Of a stretch of DNA of 64,000 nt, positions 33,328 to 42,602 are shown in pieces. The translations under genes were made by a program, and so were the position numbers. The notes below the pieces were generated by a model, which worked only from the letters and a program-made list of their open reading frames with translations, did not search any database and was not told where the DNA came from. Positions within the stretch are counted from its first letter, which is position 1. Each line of letters starts with the position of its first letter. This stretch comes from Alistipes montrealensis (GTDB taxonomy: Bacteria > Bacteroidota > Bacteroidia > Bacteroidales > Rikenellaceae), in the NCBI RefSeq assembly GCF_018362775.1, contig NZ_JAGYXY010000002.1, forward strand, positions 62,001-126,000. The letters run 5' to 3'.

Positions 33328-33619
33328 AAATGAAAAATTAAGAATTAAAAATTTCTAATCCCCACCCGGTTTTCGAGCAAACCGTCAGGAACTCGACCAT
33401 AAAGCCTCCCCGGAGAGCTGTTTTAAAAACGGCTTTTAGACGCGGAGGGGGGGGGCTCCCGTGTATCGCAAAAAACCGGGAACATTGCGATAAAGCCCCC
33501 GCCGAGGCGGGGGTTTGGGGGTGGGTCGGAATCAGAAACACGGCGAAAGCCGCGAATGCGAGACCGGGATTCTTGCTAAACAAAGGATAGACTTATTAAC
33601 ATAAAAAAGAATTACAACT
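33328..33619. other. Intergenic region with a G9 run and inverted repeats
   Basis: 292 bp between lysS and tpiA. It contains AGCTGTTTT/AAAACGGCT, a G9 run preceded by GGA (33447-33455), TATCGCAA/TTGCGATA enclosing 13 bases near 33464-33492, and a GC-rich hairpin GCCCCCGCC/GGCGGGGGT near 33494-33513. None is a clean terminator. No gene is recognised. The short frames do not look coding. Confidence 0.5.
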
Positions 33620-34378
33620 ATGAGAAAGAAAATTGTTGCCGGCAACTGGAAGATGAACACGCTTCCCGCCGAAGGTGTTGAGCTTGCAAAAGGCATCGTT
33701 GCAGGCCGCGGCGAGGTTTGCTCGTGCGTAAACTTCATCGTTTGCCCGCCGTTCACCCACCTCTCGATGGTTGCCGAGGCCCTGAAGGGTTCGGACATCG
33801 CACTCGGCGCACAGGACTGCGCTACGGAGGCCAAAGGCGCCTACACGGGCGAGATCGCAGCTTCGATGATCGCTGCCGTAGGTTGCAAATACGTGATCCT
33901 CGGCCACTCGGAGCGCCGCCAGTACTACGGCGAGACTTCCGCTACGCTCAACAAGAAGATGGCGCAGGCTTATGCCAACGGCCTGATTCCGATCTACTGC
34001 GTAGGCGAGAACCTCGACGAGCGTGAGGCCGGCAAGCACTTCGACGTGGTGAAAGCCCAGATCGAAGAGGTGGTTTACAACCTCACCGAAGAGCAGTACA
34101 AGGAGCTGGTAATCGCTTACGAACCCGTTTGGGCCATCGGCACGGGTAAGACCGCAACGGCCGAGCAGGCACAGGAAATCCACGCTTACATCCGCAAGGT
34201 GCTGGCCGCGAAATTCGGCGCTGCTGCCCAGGAGACGGCAATCCTCTACGGCGGTTCGTGCAAGCCCTCGAATGCAGCCGAAATCTTCGCCAAGGAAGAT
34301 GTGGACGGCGGCCTGATCGGCGGCGCAGCCCTCAAAGCCGAGGACTTCCTCGGAATCGGCAAAGGGTTCTCGAAATAA
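33620..34378 (+). CDS. tpiA: Triose-phosphate isomerase
   Basis: The product is 252 aa, a glycolytic enzyme interconverting dihydroxyacetone phosphate and glyceraldehyde 3-phosphate. Catalytic residues are in place: Lys in AGNWKMN (about 12), His in ILGHSERRQYYGE (about 96), and Glu in YEPVWAIGTGKTA (about 168), the last followed by the mobile phosphate-gripping loop. YGGSCKPSNA and GLIGGAAL complete the phosphate site. Length is standard. It is transcribed alone and closed by a strong terminator. Codon use is biased to a few codons, as expected for a highly expressed gene. Confidence 0.98.
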   Translation: MRKKIVAGNWKMNTLPAEGVELAKGIVAGRGEVCSCVNFIVCPPFTHLSMVAEALKGSDIALGAQDCATEAKGAYTGEIAASMIAAVGCKYVILGHSERRQYYGETSATLNKKMAQAYANGLIPIYCVGENLDEREAGKHFDVVKAQIEEVVYNLTEEQYKELVIAYEPVWAIGTGKTATAEQAQEIHAYIRKVLAAKFGAAAQETAILYGGSCKPSNAAEIFAKEDVDGGLIGGAALKAEDFLGIGKGFSK

Positions 34379-34402
34379 TCCCGCAAGAACGAACAATTAT
34401 CG

Positions 34403-34436
34403 AGAGAGGCCCCCGACAAAGGGCCTCTCTTGTTTT
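34403..34436 (+). terminator. Intrinsic terminator after tpiA
   Basis: AGAGAGGCCC (34403-34412) pairs with GGGCCTCTCT (34421-34430), then TGTTTT. Confidence 0.85.
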
Positions 34437-34459
34437 ATCCAACGAAAACCAACCGACCC

Positions 34460-35650
34460 ATGAAAAAACTACTGCTCCTTTCCGTCGCCCTCACTGCGAT
34501 TTGCACCGCAAGCGCACAGCATTACTACACCGACGCCCACAATCCCGACATCACGCGCCACTCCGAACGCATCACCGCGCAACGCGCGGAGTTCGTACTG
34601 CCCGCAGTGAACGGCTACACGGTCTATAAGGCCGACCTGCACACCCACTCGATCTATTCCGACGGCGACTGCACGCCCGAATTCCGCGTGCGCGAAGCGT
34701 GGTACGACGGCCTGGATGTGCTGGCGATCACCGAACACGTGGAATACCGCCGCCACGAAGGCAAGATGCTCAACTTCCTGAAAGGCTATGTGCCCGAAGG
34801 CACGGAAGCCTTCAACAACAACGTCATCCGGAAGGCGGCCGACGAGCGGGGCATCCAGTCCAACCTGAACCTCCCGGTAAAACTGGCGCAGGAAACCGCC
34901 GTGAAATACGGCCTCACGATCATCCCCGGCGCCGAGATCACCCGCGAGCCTGTCGCCTACGGCCATTACAACGCCCTCTTCACCACGGATAACAACACCC
35001 TCTACGCCACCGACGCCCTGCAATCGCTCCGCAACGCCAAAGCGCAGGGAGCGCTGGTGATGCACAACCATCCGGGCTGGAGGCGCAAGAGCCTCGAACA
35101 TCCCGAATTCGAGGTCAAAGCCTACGGCGAGGGGCTGATCGACGGTATCGAAATCATGAACGGCGCGGAGTTCTACCCCAAAGCCATCGCACGCGCCCAT
35201 GCCCGGAACCTGTTCGTCTCGGCGAACACCGACATCCACGACGCGACGGCCGAAACCTACCGGCTTCAGGGTCATCGCCGCAACATGACGCTGATTTTCG
35301 CCCGGGACAACTCGCTCGCATCGCTGCGCGAGGCGCTCGAAGCACGCCGCACGCTGGCCTACTCGTTCGGCACGATCGCGGGCGACGAACAACTGCTGAA
35401 AGACCTCTTCACGGCATCGGTCCGTACGAAGGTACTCTACACCGACCCGAAAAACGGCCATCGCACGGTGAGCCTCACCAATGCCAGCTCGGTGGAGTAC
35501 GTCCTCCGCTTTCCGGGACAGAACCCGATCGTTCTCAAGCCGTTCTCGACGCTGACGACCTCCGTGGCTCCGAACAAACCGCTCGGCTTCACCGTCGAAA
35601 ACATGTGGTACTCCGAAAAGGAACATCCGCAAATCGAAATTGCACTGTAA
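34460..35650 (+). CDS. Secreted PHP-domain phosphoesterase-like protein
   Basis: The product is 396 aa with a signal peptide (MKKLLLLSVALTAICTASAQ). The PHP metal-binding core follows: DLHTHSIYSDGD (about 62-73), then ITEHVEY, an internal IIPGAEITRE with GHYNALF, VMHNHPGW (His pair) and SANTDIHD near 255. These supply the His/Asp/Glu ligands of the PHP trinuclear site. The last 90 residues form a beta-sandwich (VSLTNASSVEYVLRF). Start ATG 34460 puts the signal peptide first. PHP proteins hydrolyse phosphoesters; export to the periplasm suggests nutrient phosphate or polymer turnover. No specific substrate is visible. Confidence 0.87.
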   Translation: MKKLLLLSVALTAICTASAQHYYTDAHNPDITRHSERITAQRAEFVLPAVNGYTVYKADLHTHSIYSDGDCTPEFRVREAWYDGLDVLAITEHVEYRRHEGKMLNFLKGYVPEGTEAFNNNVIRKAADERGIQSNLNLPVKLAQETAVKYGLTIIPGAEITREPVAYGHYNALFTTDNNTLYATDALQSLRNAKAQGALVMHNHPGWRRKSLEHPEFEVKAYGEGLIDGIEIMNGAEFYPKAIARAHARNLFVSANTDIHDATAETYRLQGHRRNMTLIFARDNSLASLREALEARRTLAYSFGTIAGDEQLLKDLFTASVRTKVLYTDPKNGHRTVSLTNASSVEYVLRFPGQNPIVLKPFSTLTTSVAPNKPLGFTVENMWYSEKEHPQIEIAL

Positions 35651-35665
35651 CCACGACACTGTCAA

Positions 35666-35695
35666 AAAATCCCGGAGCGTAAACTCCGGGATTTT
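35666..35695 (+). terminator. Intrinsic terminator after the PHP gene
   Basis: A perfect 12-bp stem (35666-35677 with 35684-35695) with a CGTAAA loop, rich in CCCGGAG. Confidence 0.85.
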
Positions 35696-35756
35696 CCATA
35701 CCGTCCACAAGATTGTTCAAATGTAGCCCCGATGCGGCCGGGACAAACTTTTTTCG

Positions 35757-35764
35757 TATATTTG
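35757..35764 (+). promoter_or_regulatory. -7 element for the MaoC-like gene
   Basis: TATATTTG, 20 bases before the ATG. The -33 region is unclear. Confidence 0.55.
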
Positions 35765-35784
35765 CAACATAGATCAAAAACACC

Positions 35785-36249
35785 ATGAGCCAGTTAATCA
35801 TCAACAATTTCGACGAATTCGCCCAGTACACCGGCCAGGAACTGGGAGTCTCCGACTACCTGAAAATCACCCAGGAGCAGATCAACCTCTTCGCCGACGC
35901 GACGCTCGACCACCAGTGGATTCACGTGGACACGGAACGAGCCAAGACGGAGAGCCCCTATAAATCGACCATTGCGCACGGTTACCTGAACCTCTCGGTA
36001 CTTCCCTACCTCTGGGCGCAGGTCCTGAAGGTCAACAACGTAAAAATGCTGGTCAACTACGGCATCGAAAAACTGCGTTTCAACCAGCCCGTACTGGTCG
36101 GCAGCGAAGTCCGGTTGCGCGCCTCGCTGCTATCGCTCACCAACCTCCGCGGCATCGCCAAGGCTGAGATCAAAGTATCGCTCGAAATCAAGGATTGCCC
36201 CAAAACGGCCCTCGACGCGACAGTCGTATTCCTCTACCATTTTCAGTAG
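35785..36249 (+). CDS. MaoC-like hotdog-fold hydratase
   Basis: The product is 154 aa. The hydratase-2 motif is present: an Asp-His pair within FADATLDHQWIHVDTERAK (about 37-55), followed by IAHGYLNLSVLPYL, the helix that buries the acyl chain. NYGIEKLRFNQPVLVGSEVRLRA gives the remaining hotdog strands. The family hydrates 2-enoyl-CoA thioesters to (R)-3-hydroxyacyl-CoA, and single-domain members also act as dehydratases. The gene is monocistronic, and no beta-oxidation or PHA genes lie nearby, so the natural substrate is unclear. Confidence 0.92.
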   Translation: MSQLIINNFDEFAQYTGQELGVSDYLKITQEQINLFADATLDHQWIHVDTERAKTESPYKSTIAHGYLNLSVLPYLWAQVLKVNNVKMLVNYGIEKLRFNQPVLVGSEVRLRASLLSLTNLRGIAKAEIKVSLEIKDCPKTALDATVVFLYHFQ

Positions 36250-36266
36250 TCCGCAAAACGGATCAC

Positions 36267-36305
36267 ACAAACCCCCGGGACTGTTTACACAGTTTCGGGG
36301 TTTGT
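36267..36305 (+). terminator. Intrinsic terminator after the MaoC-like gene
   Basis: ACAAACCCC (36267-36275) pairs with GGGGTTTGT (36297-36305), with an inner ACTGT/ACAGT pairing. Confidence 0.8.
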
Positions 36306-36461
36306 TATGCAAAGACGCCCTCTGAAACCAAAACCGATTTTTCGTCAGAGTGGTGCAGTTGCGGTGCTTAAACGAAATGTGGCGCGTATGGGTAGTACTG
36401 AAGTACGTCCCATTCGCGCCACACGAGAGCAAGTGCAAAGATGCCCTATAAAATTGAAAAT
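36306..36461. repeat. Intergenic repeat element, copy B (covarying hairpin)
   Basis: Stem 36378-36392 pairs with 36409-36423 across the loop 36393-36408 (TA-GTAC-TGAA-GTAC-GT). The stem sequence differs from copy A at 4002-4047 yet stays paired, with one imperfect pair at the same place. Related flanks GCAAAGACGCCCTCTGAAA (left) and GCAAAGATGCCCTATAAAA (right) are direct repeats around the hairpin. The right flank also resembles the right flank of copy A. It lies between the convergent ends of the MaoC-like gene and rplQ. Confidence 0.75.
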
Positions 36462-37064
36462 TTACATTTTCTTTCCTACATTGGTCTTCTTCGCAACCTT
36501 CGGGGCAGCAACCTTTGCGCCACCCTTCGGAGCTGCGGGCTTCTTCGGAGCGGCAGCCTTCTTGGGAGCAGCCTTCTTTGCCTCGCCTTCGACTACGGTA
36601 GCCTCCTCGACAGCGTCGGTTGCCTTGGCAGCCGGCTTGCGCGAACGACGCGTCTTCGGCTTTGCCTCCGCAGCAGCAGCGGGAGTGATACCCAGCGTGT
36701 AAGGCTCGTTGAAGTCAACGAACTCGATGATGCACATGTCGGCAGCATCGCCCAGACGGAAACCGGTCTTCAGGATGCGGGTGTAACCGCCCGGACGCTC
36801 CGAGATCTTCGGGGCGATCGTACGGAACAACTCCGTAACGGCCTCTTTCTGTTTCAGGTACGAGAATACGATACGGCGCGAGTGCGTCGTGTCCTCCTTC
36901 GACTTGGTTACCAGAGGCTCGATGAAACGCTGAACGGCTTTGGCCTTGGCAACCGTCGTTTCGATGCGCTTGTGCAGGATCAGCGACGTGGCCATGTTCG
37001 AAAGCATGGCCTTGCGGTGGCCCGCCTGACGGCCCAGGTGGTTGAAATTCTTATTGTGTCTCAT
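36462..37064 (-). CDS. rplQ: 50S ribosomal protein L17 with long basic tail
   Basis: The product is 200 aa, last gene of the superoperon. The L17 core (residues 1 to about 125) is canonical: [44 protein letters not shown], and [17 protein letters not shown]. About 75 residues follow that core, rich in Ala, Lys and Pro ([20 protein letters not shown]), probably unstructured and binding rRNA or the ribosome surface. Typical bacterial L17 is about 120 aa; extended forms are common in Bacteroidota. It starts 2 bp after rpoA. Confidence 0.96.
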   Translation of the reverse strand: MRHNKNFNHLGRQAGHRKAMLSNMATSLILHKRIETTVAKAKAVQRFIEPLVTKSKEDTTHSRRIVFSYLKQKEAVTELFRTIAPKISERPGGYTRILKTGFRLGDAADMCIIEFVDFNEPYTLGITPAAAAEAKPKTRRSRKPAAKATDAVEEATVVEGEAKKAAPKKAAAPKKPAAPKGGAKVAAPKVAKKTNVGKKM

Positions 37065-37066
37065 AA

Positions 37067-38059
37067 TTAATCTTTGTCAAGTTTGTAGATTGATACGTCC
37101 ATACCGAACTTCAGGTTGAGCGAGGTCAGCAGCTCGTCGAGCTCCGTCAGCGACTTCTTGCCGAAGTTGCGGAACTTCAGCAGGTCGTTGCGGTTCAGCT
37201 TCACGAGATCCCCCACGGTATCGACATCGGCAGCCTTCAGACAGTTCAGGGCGCGGACCGAAAGATCCTGGTCCGAGAGCTTCGTCTTCAGCAACTGACG
37301 CATGTGGAGTACATCCTCATCGAACTCTTCAGCACCGTTCGTGTCTTCCATGTTGACGGTGATCTTCTCGTCGGAGAAGAGCATGAAGTGCTGGATGAGA
37401 ATCTTTGCGGCCTCTTTCAGAGCCTCTTTGGGGTGAATCGACCCGTCGGTAGTAATTTCCAAATTCAGCTTCTCGTAGTCGGTCTTCTGCTCGACACGGT
37501 AGTTCTCGATCGAGTACTTCACGTTCTTGATAGGCGTGAAGATCGAGTCGATCGGAAGCGTTCCGAACTCGCTTTCGGCGGGAGCGTTCTCCTCGGCCGG
37601 CACGTAGCCGCGGCCTTTGCCGATCGTGAGCGTCATCTGCATCTTCGTTCCCGGGGCCAGGTGACAGATCACCAAGTCGGGATTGAGGACCTTGAAGAAC
37701 GACAGGTAATTCGAGATATATCCGGCAGTCAGCTCCGTAACACCCGCAACGTTAATGGATACTTTTTCGGCATCCTGATTATCGACTGTGCGGATAAAAC
37801 GAACCTGCTTCAGATTGAGGATGATGTTCAACATATCCTCCATCACACCGGGGATAGCGGCAAACTCGTGATCGACACCGGCTACCTTGACAGTCGTGAT
37901 TGCGTAACCCTCCAGCGAAGAGAGCAGAATACGACGCAAAGCGTTACCGACAGTCATACCGAATCCGGGCTCCAGCGGTCGGAACTCAAACTTTCCGAAC
38001 GACGAAGTGGATTCAAGCATAATAACCTTCTCAGGTTTCTGGAATGCTAATATTGCCAT
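37067..38059 (-). CDS. rpoA: RNA polymerase subunit alpha
   Basis: The product is 330 aa. The N-terminal dimerisation domain shows [22 protein letters not shown] (about 30-51). The C-terminal domain (about 245-320) has the helix-hairpin-helix DNA-binding pattern [34 protein letters not shown], which contacts UP elements and activators. The linker contains [12 protein letters not shown]. It assembles core polymerase with beta and beta-prime. Its position between rpsD and rplQ is the standard alpha-operon order. Confidence 0.98.
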   Translation of the reverse strand: MAILAFQKPEKVIMLESTSSFGKFEFRPLEPGFGMTVGNALRRILLSSLEGYAITTVKVAGVDHEFAAIPGVMEDMLNIILNLKQVRFIRTVDNQDAEKVSINVAGVTELTAGYISNYLSFFKVLNPDLVICHLAPGTKMQMTLTIGKGRGYVPAEENAPAESEFGTLPIDSIFTPIKNVKYSIENYRVEQKTDYEKLNLEITTDGSIHPKEALKEAAKILIQHFMLFSDEKITVNMEDTNGAEEFDEDVLHMRQLLKTKLSDQDLSVRALNCLKAADVDTVGDLVKLNRNDLLKFRNFGKKSLTELDELLTSLNLKFGMDVSIYKLDKD

Positions 38060-38082
38060 AATAAGTGAATTTGTTTTGATTA

Positions 38083-38691
38083 CTACTTCGAGTACAACTC
38101 GACGATGAGCTGCTCCTTGATGTTCTCGGGAATCTCCTCACGCTCGGGCTTCTGCAGGAAACGGCCGCTCATCGAGGCGTTGTCCCACTCCAACCAGGCG
38201 TAACGGCTCTTCGACGAGCCGGCCAGGGATACCGTGATCACTTCCAGGCTCTTCGACTTCTCGCGAACCGATACCACGTCACCCGCACGCAGCGAGTACG
38301 AGGGAATGTTCACGACGTTGCCGTTCACACAGATGTGGCAGTGCGAAACGAGCTGGCGGGCAGCAGCACGCGTCGGGGCGATACCCAAGCGGTAAACGAC
38401 GTTGTCCAGACGGCACTCCAGCAGCTTCAGCAGGTTCTCACCCGTGATGCCGCCCATGCGCGACGCCTGGTCGTAGGTGCGCGAGAACTGCTTCTCCAGC
38501 AGGCCGTACGTGTACTTGGCCTTCTGCTTCTCGCTCAACTGCGTGCCGTACTCCGACACCTTTTTGCGCTTACGCGCCAGACCGTGCTGTCCGGGAGGAT
38601 AGTTGCGCTTTTCGAGCACCTTATCCGCACCATAGATAGCTTCGCCGAATTTACGGGCGATTTTCGATTTAGGTCCTATGTATTTTCCCAT
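38083..38691 (-). CDS. rpsD: 30S ribosomal protein S4
   Basis: The product is 202 aa. It binds the 5' domain of 16S rRNA early in assembly and in many bacteria represses the alpha operon. The S4 RNA-binding domain lies at about 92-155 ([34 protein letters not shown]). The N-terminus [17 protein letters not shown] lacks the Cys zinc knuckle of some S4 proteins. The C-terminus reads LIVELYSK. A 50-bp gap separates it from rpsK, room for a leader but with no obvious promoter. Confidence 0.97.
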   Translation of the reverse strand: MGKYIGPKSKIARKFGEAIYGADKVLEKRNYPPGQHGLARKRKKVSEYGTQLSEKQKAKYTYGLLEKQFSRTYDQASRMGGITGENLLKLLECRLDNVVYRLGIAPTRAAARQLVSHCHICVNGNVVNIPSYSLRAGDVVSVREKSKSLEVITVSLAGSSKSRYAWLEWDNASMSGRFLQKPEREEIPENIKEQLIVELYSK

Positions 38692-38741
38692 TGTTCTGAC
38701 TTTTTTTAAAACCTTGAAATTATCCTTAACCTATGCCTGAA

Positions 38742-39131
38742 TTATACACGGCGGCGGTTAGGAGCACGGCAACCGTTGTGCGGCAGCGGAGTAACGTCGA
38801 TGATCTCCATCACCTCGATACCTGCGCCGTGGATGGTGCGCACAGCCGACTCGCGACCAGCGCCCGGGCCCTTGACATAAACCTTCACCTTGCGAAGGCC
38901 CATATCGTAAGCGACCTTTGCGCAATCCGCCGAAGCGGTCTGTGCAGCATACGGAGTATTCTTCTTCGAACCACGGAAACCCATCTTACCGGCCGACGAC
39001 CAGCTGATGACATCGCCCACCTCGTTGGTGATGGTGATGATTACGTTGTTGAAAGTGGAGTGTACATAGACATTGCCCAGTGCACTGACCTTAACAACTT
39101 TCTTTTTAACTGTTCCAGTTTTCTTTGCCAT
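38742..39131 (-). CDS. rpsK: 30S ribosomal protein S11
   Basis: The product is 129 aa. It lines the mRNA exit platform of the small subunit. Landmarks are [27 protein letters not shown] (about 23-49), [14 protein letters not shown] and the very conserved C-terminal [18 protein letters not shown]. The length is the usual 129. It sits 13 bp after rpsM. Confidence 0.98.
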   Translation of the reverse strand: MAKKTGTVKKKVVKVSALGNVYVHSTFNNVIITITNEVGDVISWSSAGKMGFRGSKKNTPYAAQTASADCAKVAYDMGLRKVKVYVKGPGAGRESAVRTIHGAGIEVMEIIDVTPLPHNGCRAPNRRRV

Positions 39132-39144
39132 AATTCTCTAAAGA

Positions 39145-39525
39145 TTACTTCGTTGCCTTTTTCTTGTTTGCGACAGTCTTCTTGCGGCCCTTGCGGGTAC
39201 GTGCGTTGTTCTTGGTCGACTGACCGCGAACGGGAAGACCCAGACGGTGACGGATGCCGCGGTAGCAGCCGATATCCATCAGGCGCTTGATATTCAACTG
39301 GACCATCGAACGGCATTCACCCTCGACCTTCAGACCCAGGTCAGCGATCGTCGAACGGATCGCACCGACCTGGTCGTCCGACCAATCCTGTACTTTGAGA
39401 TCGTAGCTGATGCCAGCGGTCTCGAGAATTTTACGAGCCGTCGAGCGACCGATACCGTAGATATAGGTCAGGCCGATCTCGCCTCTTTTGTTTTTCGGTA
39501 AATCTACACCGACTATACGTGCCAT
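39145..39525 (-). CDS. rpsM: 30S ribosomal protein S13
   Basis: The product is 126 aa, a head protein of the small subunit that contacts P-site tRNA and L5. It shows [30 protein letters not shown], the helix-hairpin region [31 protein letters not shown], then [18 protein letters not shown], followed by a basic tail ([12 protein letters not shown]) a few residues longer than in Escherichia coli. It starts 37 bp after rpmJ. Confidence 0.98.
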   Translation of the reverse strand: MARIVGVDLPKNKRGEIGLTYIYGIGRSTARKILETAGISYDLKVQDWSDDQVGAIRSTIADLGLKVEGECRSMVQLNIKRLMDIGCYRGIRHRLGLPVRGQSTKNNARTRKGRKKTVANKKKATK

Positions 39526-39562
39526 ATAAATTCTTTTTCTTTTTTGACTTGTTTAAAAAACA

Positions 39563-39679
39563 TTACCCCTGGCGCATTTTAAACTTGGGATTCTTTTTGC
39601 AAATGACGTAAAGTTTGCCTTTACGCTTTACAATCTTGCAATCCTCGCTTCTTTTCTTGATGGATGCTTTAACTTTCAT
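39563..39679 (-). CDS. rpmJ: 50S ribosomal protein L36
   Basis: The product is 38 aa. It reads [20 protein letters not shown], then [18 protein letters not shown]. This is the complete short L36 with Cys at 14 and 27, but only part of the four-ligand zinc set is kept (Asn replaces the third Cys position and the final His is absent), so it is the zinc-independent or partial form. Sitting between infA and rpsM is the standard order. L36 helps fold 23S rRNA near the subunit interface. Confidence 0.95.
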   Translation of the reverse strand: MKVKASIKKRSEDCKIVKRKGKLYVICKKNPKFKMRQG

Positions 39680-39697
39680 GATTTTCAAGCAATCTAA

Positions 39698-39916
39698 TTA
39701 TTTGTACCGGAAAGATATACGTCCCTTCGTAAGGTCGTAGGGCGTCATCTCCACTTTCACTTTATCTCCGGGAAGGATTTTGATGTAGTGCATACGCATC
39801 TTTCCCGAGATATGGGCCGTGAGCACGTGGCCGTTGTCCAGTTCGACGCGGAACATCGCATTGGACAACGCCTCGATAATCGTACCGTCCCTTTCAATAG
39901 CAGTTTGTTTTGCCAT
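39698..39916 (-). CDS. infA: Translation initiation factor IF-1
   Basis: The product is 72 aa, one OB-fold. It binds the A site of the 30S subunit during initiation with IF-2 and IF-3. The sequence [53 protein letters not shown] is standard, ending [13 protein letters not shown]. Exact family length. It follows map by 6 bp. Confidence 0.98.
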   Translation of the reverse strand: MAKQTAIERDGTIIEALSNAMFRVELDNGHVLTAHISGKMRMHYIKILPGDKVKVEMTPYDLTKGRISFRYK

Positions 39917-39922
39917 AGAGTC

Positions 39923-40699
39923 TTAGTTGTTTATTGCTTTTTCGATGATACTGAAGTCCGTCAGGACATCGGGTCCCGATTTGCGGACCGCAACGGCGAA
40001 CTCGAAGTGCGCCGCCGGTTTGTGGTCCCGCGTGCGGACCGTCCAGCCATCCCGTTCGAAAACCACCGCTTTGGTTCCCATGTTGATCATGGGCTCGATG
40101 CAGATGACCATGCCCTCTTTCAAGAGCGGGCCCCTGCCGCGTGCACCGTAATTGGGAACACCCGGGTCTTCGTGCATTTTCCGACCCAATCCGTGTCCCT
40201 CCAATTCGCGCACGACTCCGTAGCCGAAACTTTCGGCATACTCCTGCACGGCTGCCGACACGTCGCCTACGCGGTTGCCGGCTTTGGCCTGCGCCGTACC
40301 TTTATAAAGAGCCTCTTTGGTGACATCCATCAGCTGCCTTACTTCCCCGGCAACCTCTCCAACGGCAAACGTATATGCCGAATCACCAACAAACCCCTTC
40401 ATAAACGTACCGCAATCGACCGAAACGATGTCGCCCTCTTTGAGGACGCATTTCGAGGATGGAATACCGTGAACTACCTGTTCGTTTACCGATATACACA
40501 ACGAAGCGGGAAATCCCTGATATCCGAGGAAGGCAGGAACTGCTCCGTGCGCGCGGATAAAATCCTCGGCAATCGAATCCAACTCCTTGGTGGTGACACC
40601 CGGGCGGATGTGGCGACCCACCTCCGCCAGTGTCTCGGACACCAGGATGTTGTTCTCGCGGAGCAGCTCTATCTCCTCGTCTGTCTTTAAATATATCAT
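39923..40699 (-). CDS. map: Methionine aminopeptidase, type I
   Basis: The product is 258 aa. It removes initiator Met from nascent proteins. Metal ligands of the pita-bread fold are visible: VSVDCGTFMKGFVGDSAYTF (two Asp), GHGLGRKMHEDPGVPN (His), EGMVICIEPMINMG (Glu) and a final HFEFAVAV (Glu). The substrate His is in VVHGIPSS. No zinc-finger extension, so type Ia. It follows secY by 31 bp, the usual position. Confidence 0.97.
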   Translation of the reverse strand: MIYLKTDEEIELLRENNILVSETLAEVGRHIRPGVTTKELDSIAEDFIRAHGAVPAFLGYQGFPASLCISVNEQVVHGIPSSKCVLKEGDIVSVDCGTFMKGFVGDSAYTFAVGEVAGEVRQLMDVTKEALYKGTAQAKAGNRVGDVSAAVQEYAESFGYGVVRELEGHGLGRKMHEDPGVPNYGARGRGPLLKEGMVICIEPMINMGTKAVVFERDGWTVRTRDHKPAAHFEFAVAVRKSGPDVLTDFSIIEKAINN

Positions 40700-40730
40700 T
40701 TCTTCGCTTAAGAACTCTTCGGAAAAACTC

Positions 40731-42107
40731 CTAATGACGACCCTGAATACGTCCGGTCTTCATCAGACCATCGTAATGGCGCATCAGCAGGTAGCTCTCG
40801 ATCTGCTTCAGAGTGTCGAGTACCACGCCGACCATGATCAGCAGCGACGTACCTCCGTAGAAGTAGGCGAACGACTGCTGGATGCCGAGGAACTTCATCG
40901 CCAGCGCGGGCAGGATAGCCACGATCGCCAGGAAGAACGAACCCGGAAGCGTAATACGCGTCATGATGGTGTCGATGTAGTTCACGGTCTGCTTACCCGG
41001 TTTCACTCCCGGGATAAAGCCGCCGTTTCGCTTCATGTCATCGGCCATCATTTGAGGGTTGATGATAATCGCCGTGTAGAAGTAGGTGAAAGCGATTACC
41101 AGCACTGCAAGCGTAAAGTTATACCAGAAACCGGTCATCGAGCTGAAAGCAGCCGCGAAAGCCGTACCGGAGAACAGCGCCGGAATAAACATCAGAGCCT
41201 GCGCGAAGATGATAGGCATCACATTCGCAGCATTCATCTTCAAGGGGATGTACTGACGTACACCGCCATACTGTTTGTTACCGACGATACGCTTTGCATA
41301 CTGTACAGGAACCTTGCGGACAGCCTGTACCAGGGCGATCGTTGCCATGAAGACAAGGAACAGCAGGATCAGCTCGAGGATCAGCATGATGGCGCTACCC
41401 GAGGCAGTCTGGAAACGGGCGTTGACCTCGGCCAACAGCGCGTGCGGAAGACGTGCCACGATACCGATCATGATGATCAGCGAGATACCGTTACCGATAC
41501 CCTTGTCGGTGATCTTCTCGCCCAGCCACATGATAAACATGGTTCCGGCGATCAGGATCGTCGTCGCATAGGCAACGAAGCCGAACGAATTGCCGTAAAC
41601 GAACGCGGTGGGGACCTGGTGATACAGGTTGGCGATATACGCCGGGCCCTGCAGTACCAACACACCAATCGTAAGGAAGCGTGTCCACTGGTTCATCTTG
41701 CGGCGGCCGCTCTCACCCTCCTTCTGCATTTTCTGGAAATACGGAATCATCATACCCATAAGCTGGATGATGATCGAGGCGGTGATGTACGGCATGACTC
41801 CGAGCGCGAAAATAGCGGCGTTACCGAATGCACCGCCGGAGAAGACGTTCAACAGACCCAGAAGTCCGTTGCCTTCCAACTGGCTGGCATACGCCGAACC
41901 CTCGCCCAGGGCGTTGGGGTTGATGCCCGGAATCACGACGAAACTACCCAAGCGGTAGACCAGCAGCAGTCCGATCGTGTAGATGACACGTTTACGGAGC
42001 TCCTCGATCTTGTAGATATTCTTGAGCGTTTCTACCAATTTCTTGTTGGTCGCCAAAAGAGCGATTACCACCAAAAAGACGACACCAACAACGAGATACT
42101 GATTCAT
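40731..42107 (-). CDS. secY: Preprotein translocase subunit SecY with an extra N-terminal hydrophobic segment
   Basis: The product is 458 aa, the channel of the Sec translocon in the inner membrane. The ten-helix core is intact: ELRKRVIYTIGLLLVYRLGSFVVIPGIN (TM1 and plug region), MPYITASIIIQLMGMMIPYFQKMQKEGE, and later loop PGKQTVNYIDTIMTRITLPGSF. Before the usual start (LVETLKNIYKIEEL) the frame adds MNQYLVVGVVFLVVIALLATNKK, one more possible membrane helix. No ATG lies nearer the normal start; a TTG does (LVETL). The ATG is 22 bp after rplO, a normal spacing, so the extension may be real. Confidence 0.95.
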   Translation of the reverse strand: MNQYLVVGVVFLVVIALLATNKKLVETLKNIYKIEELRKRVIYTIGLLLVYRLGSFVVIPGINPNALGEGSAYASQLEGNGLLGLLNVFSGGAFGNAAIFALGVMPYITASIIIQLMGMMIPYFQKMQKEGESGRRKMNQWTRFLTIGVLVLQGPAYIANLYHQVPTAFVYGNSFGFVAYATTILIAGTMFIMWLGEKITDKGIGNGISLIIMIGIVARLPHALLAEVNARFQTASGSAIMLILELILLFLVFMATIALVQAVRKVPVQYAKRIVGNKQYGGVRQYIPLKMNAANVMPIIFAQALMFIPALFSGTAFAAAFSSMTGFWYNFTLAVLVIAFTYFYTAIIINPQMMADDMKRNGGFIPGVKPGKQTVNYIDTIMTRITLPGSFFLAIVAILPALAMKFLGIQQSFAYFYGGTSLLIMVGVVLDTLKQIESYLLMRHYDGLMKTGRIQGRH

Positions 42108-42129
42108 AATTTTTGGGTTCTAAGGTTGC

Positions 42130-42576
42130 TTACAGTTTTTCGACGCTGCCTCCGGCTGCCGTGATGGCCGCTTCGGCGCTCTTCGAGAACGCATGAGCCT
42201 TGACGGCCAGCGCTTTCGAAATCGTGCCGTTGCCCAGGATCTTCACCTTGTCGTTCGACGAGATGAAACCTGCCGAAATAAGCGTGTCGACCGTAACCTC
42301 CGAAAGCGACTTCTTGGCTGCCAACTCCTCGAGCGTCGAGAGGTTGATGGCCTTGAATTCAACGCGCTTCAGGTTCGTGAAACCGAACTTGGGGAGGCGA
42401 CGCTGCAGCGGCATCTGGCCACCCTCGAAGCCGAGCTTGCGCGAGTAACCCGAACGCGACTGTGCACCCTTGTGTCCACGGGTAGCCGTGCCACCGTGGC
42501 CCGAACCTGCACCGCGGCCGATTCGTTTATCGTGATGCGTTGAACCCTTTGCGGGTTTGAGATTATTGAGTTCCAT
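42130..42576 (-). CDS. rplO: 50S ribosomal protein L15
   Basis: The product is 148 aa. It shows MELNNLKPAKGSTHHDKRIGRGAGSGHGGTATRGHKGAQSRSG, the glycine/arginine-rich N-terminal arm that threads through 23S rRNA, followed by RRLPKFGFTNLKRVEFKAINLSTLEEL and the C-terminal globular domain (KVKILGNGTISKALAVKAHAFSKSAE). Usual length. It lies between rpmD and secY, as in the spc operon generally. Confidence 0.97.
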   Translation of the reverse strand: MELNNLKPAKGSTHHDKRIGRGAGSGHGGTATRGHKGAQSRSGYSRKLGFEGGQMPLQRRLPKFGFTNLKRVEFKAINLSTLEELAAKKSLSEVTVDTLISAGFISSNDKVKILGNGTISKALAVKAHAFSKSAEAAITAAGGSVEKL

Positions 42577-42602
42577 TGTTTATAATCCGTTAGCTGTTAA
42601 AC

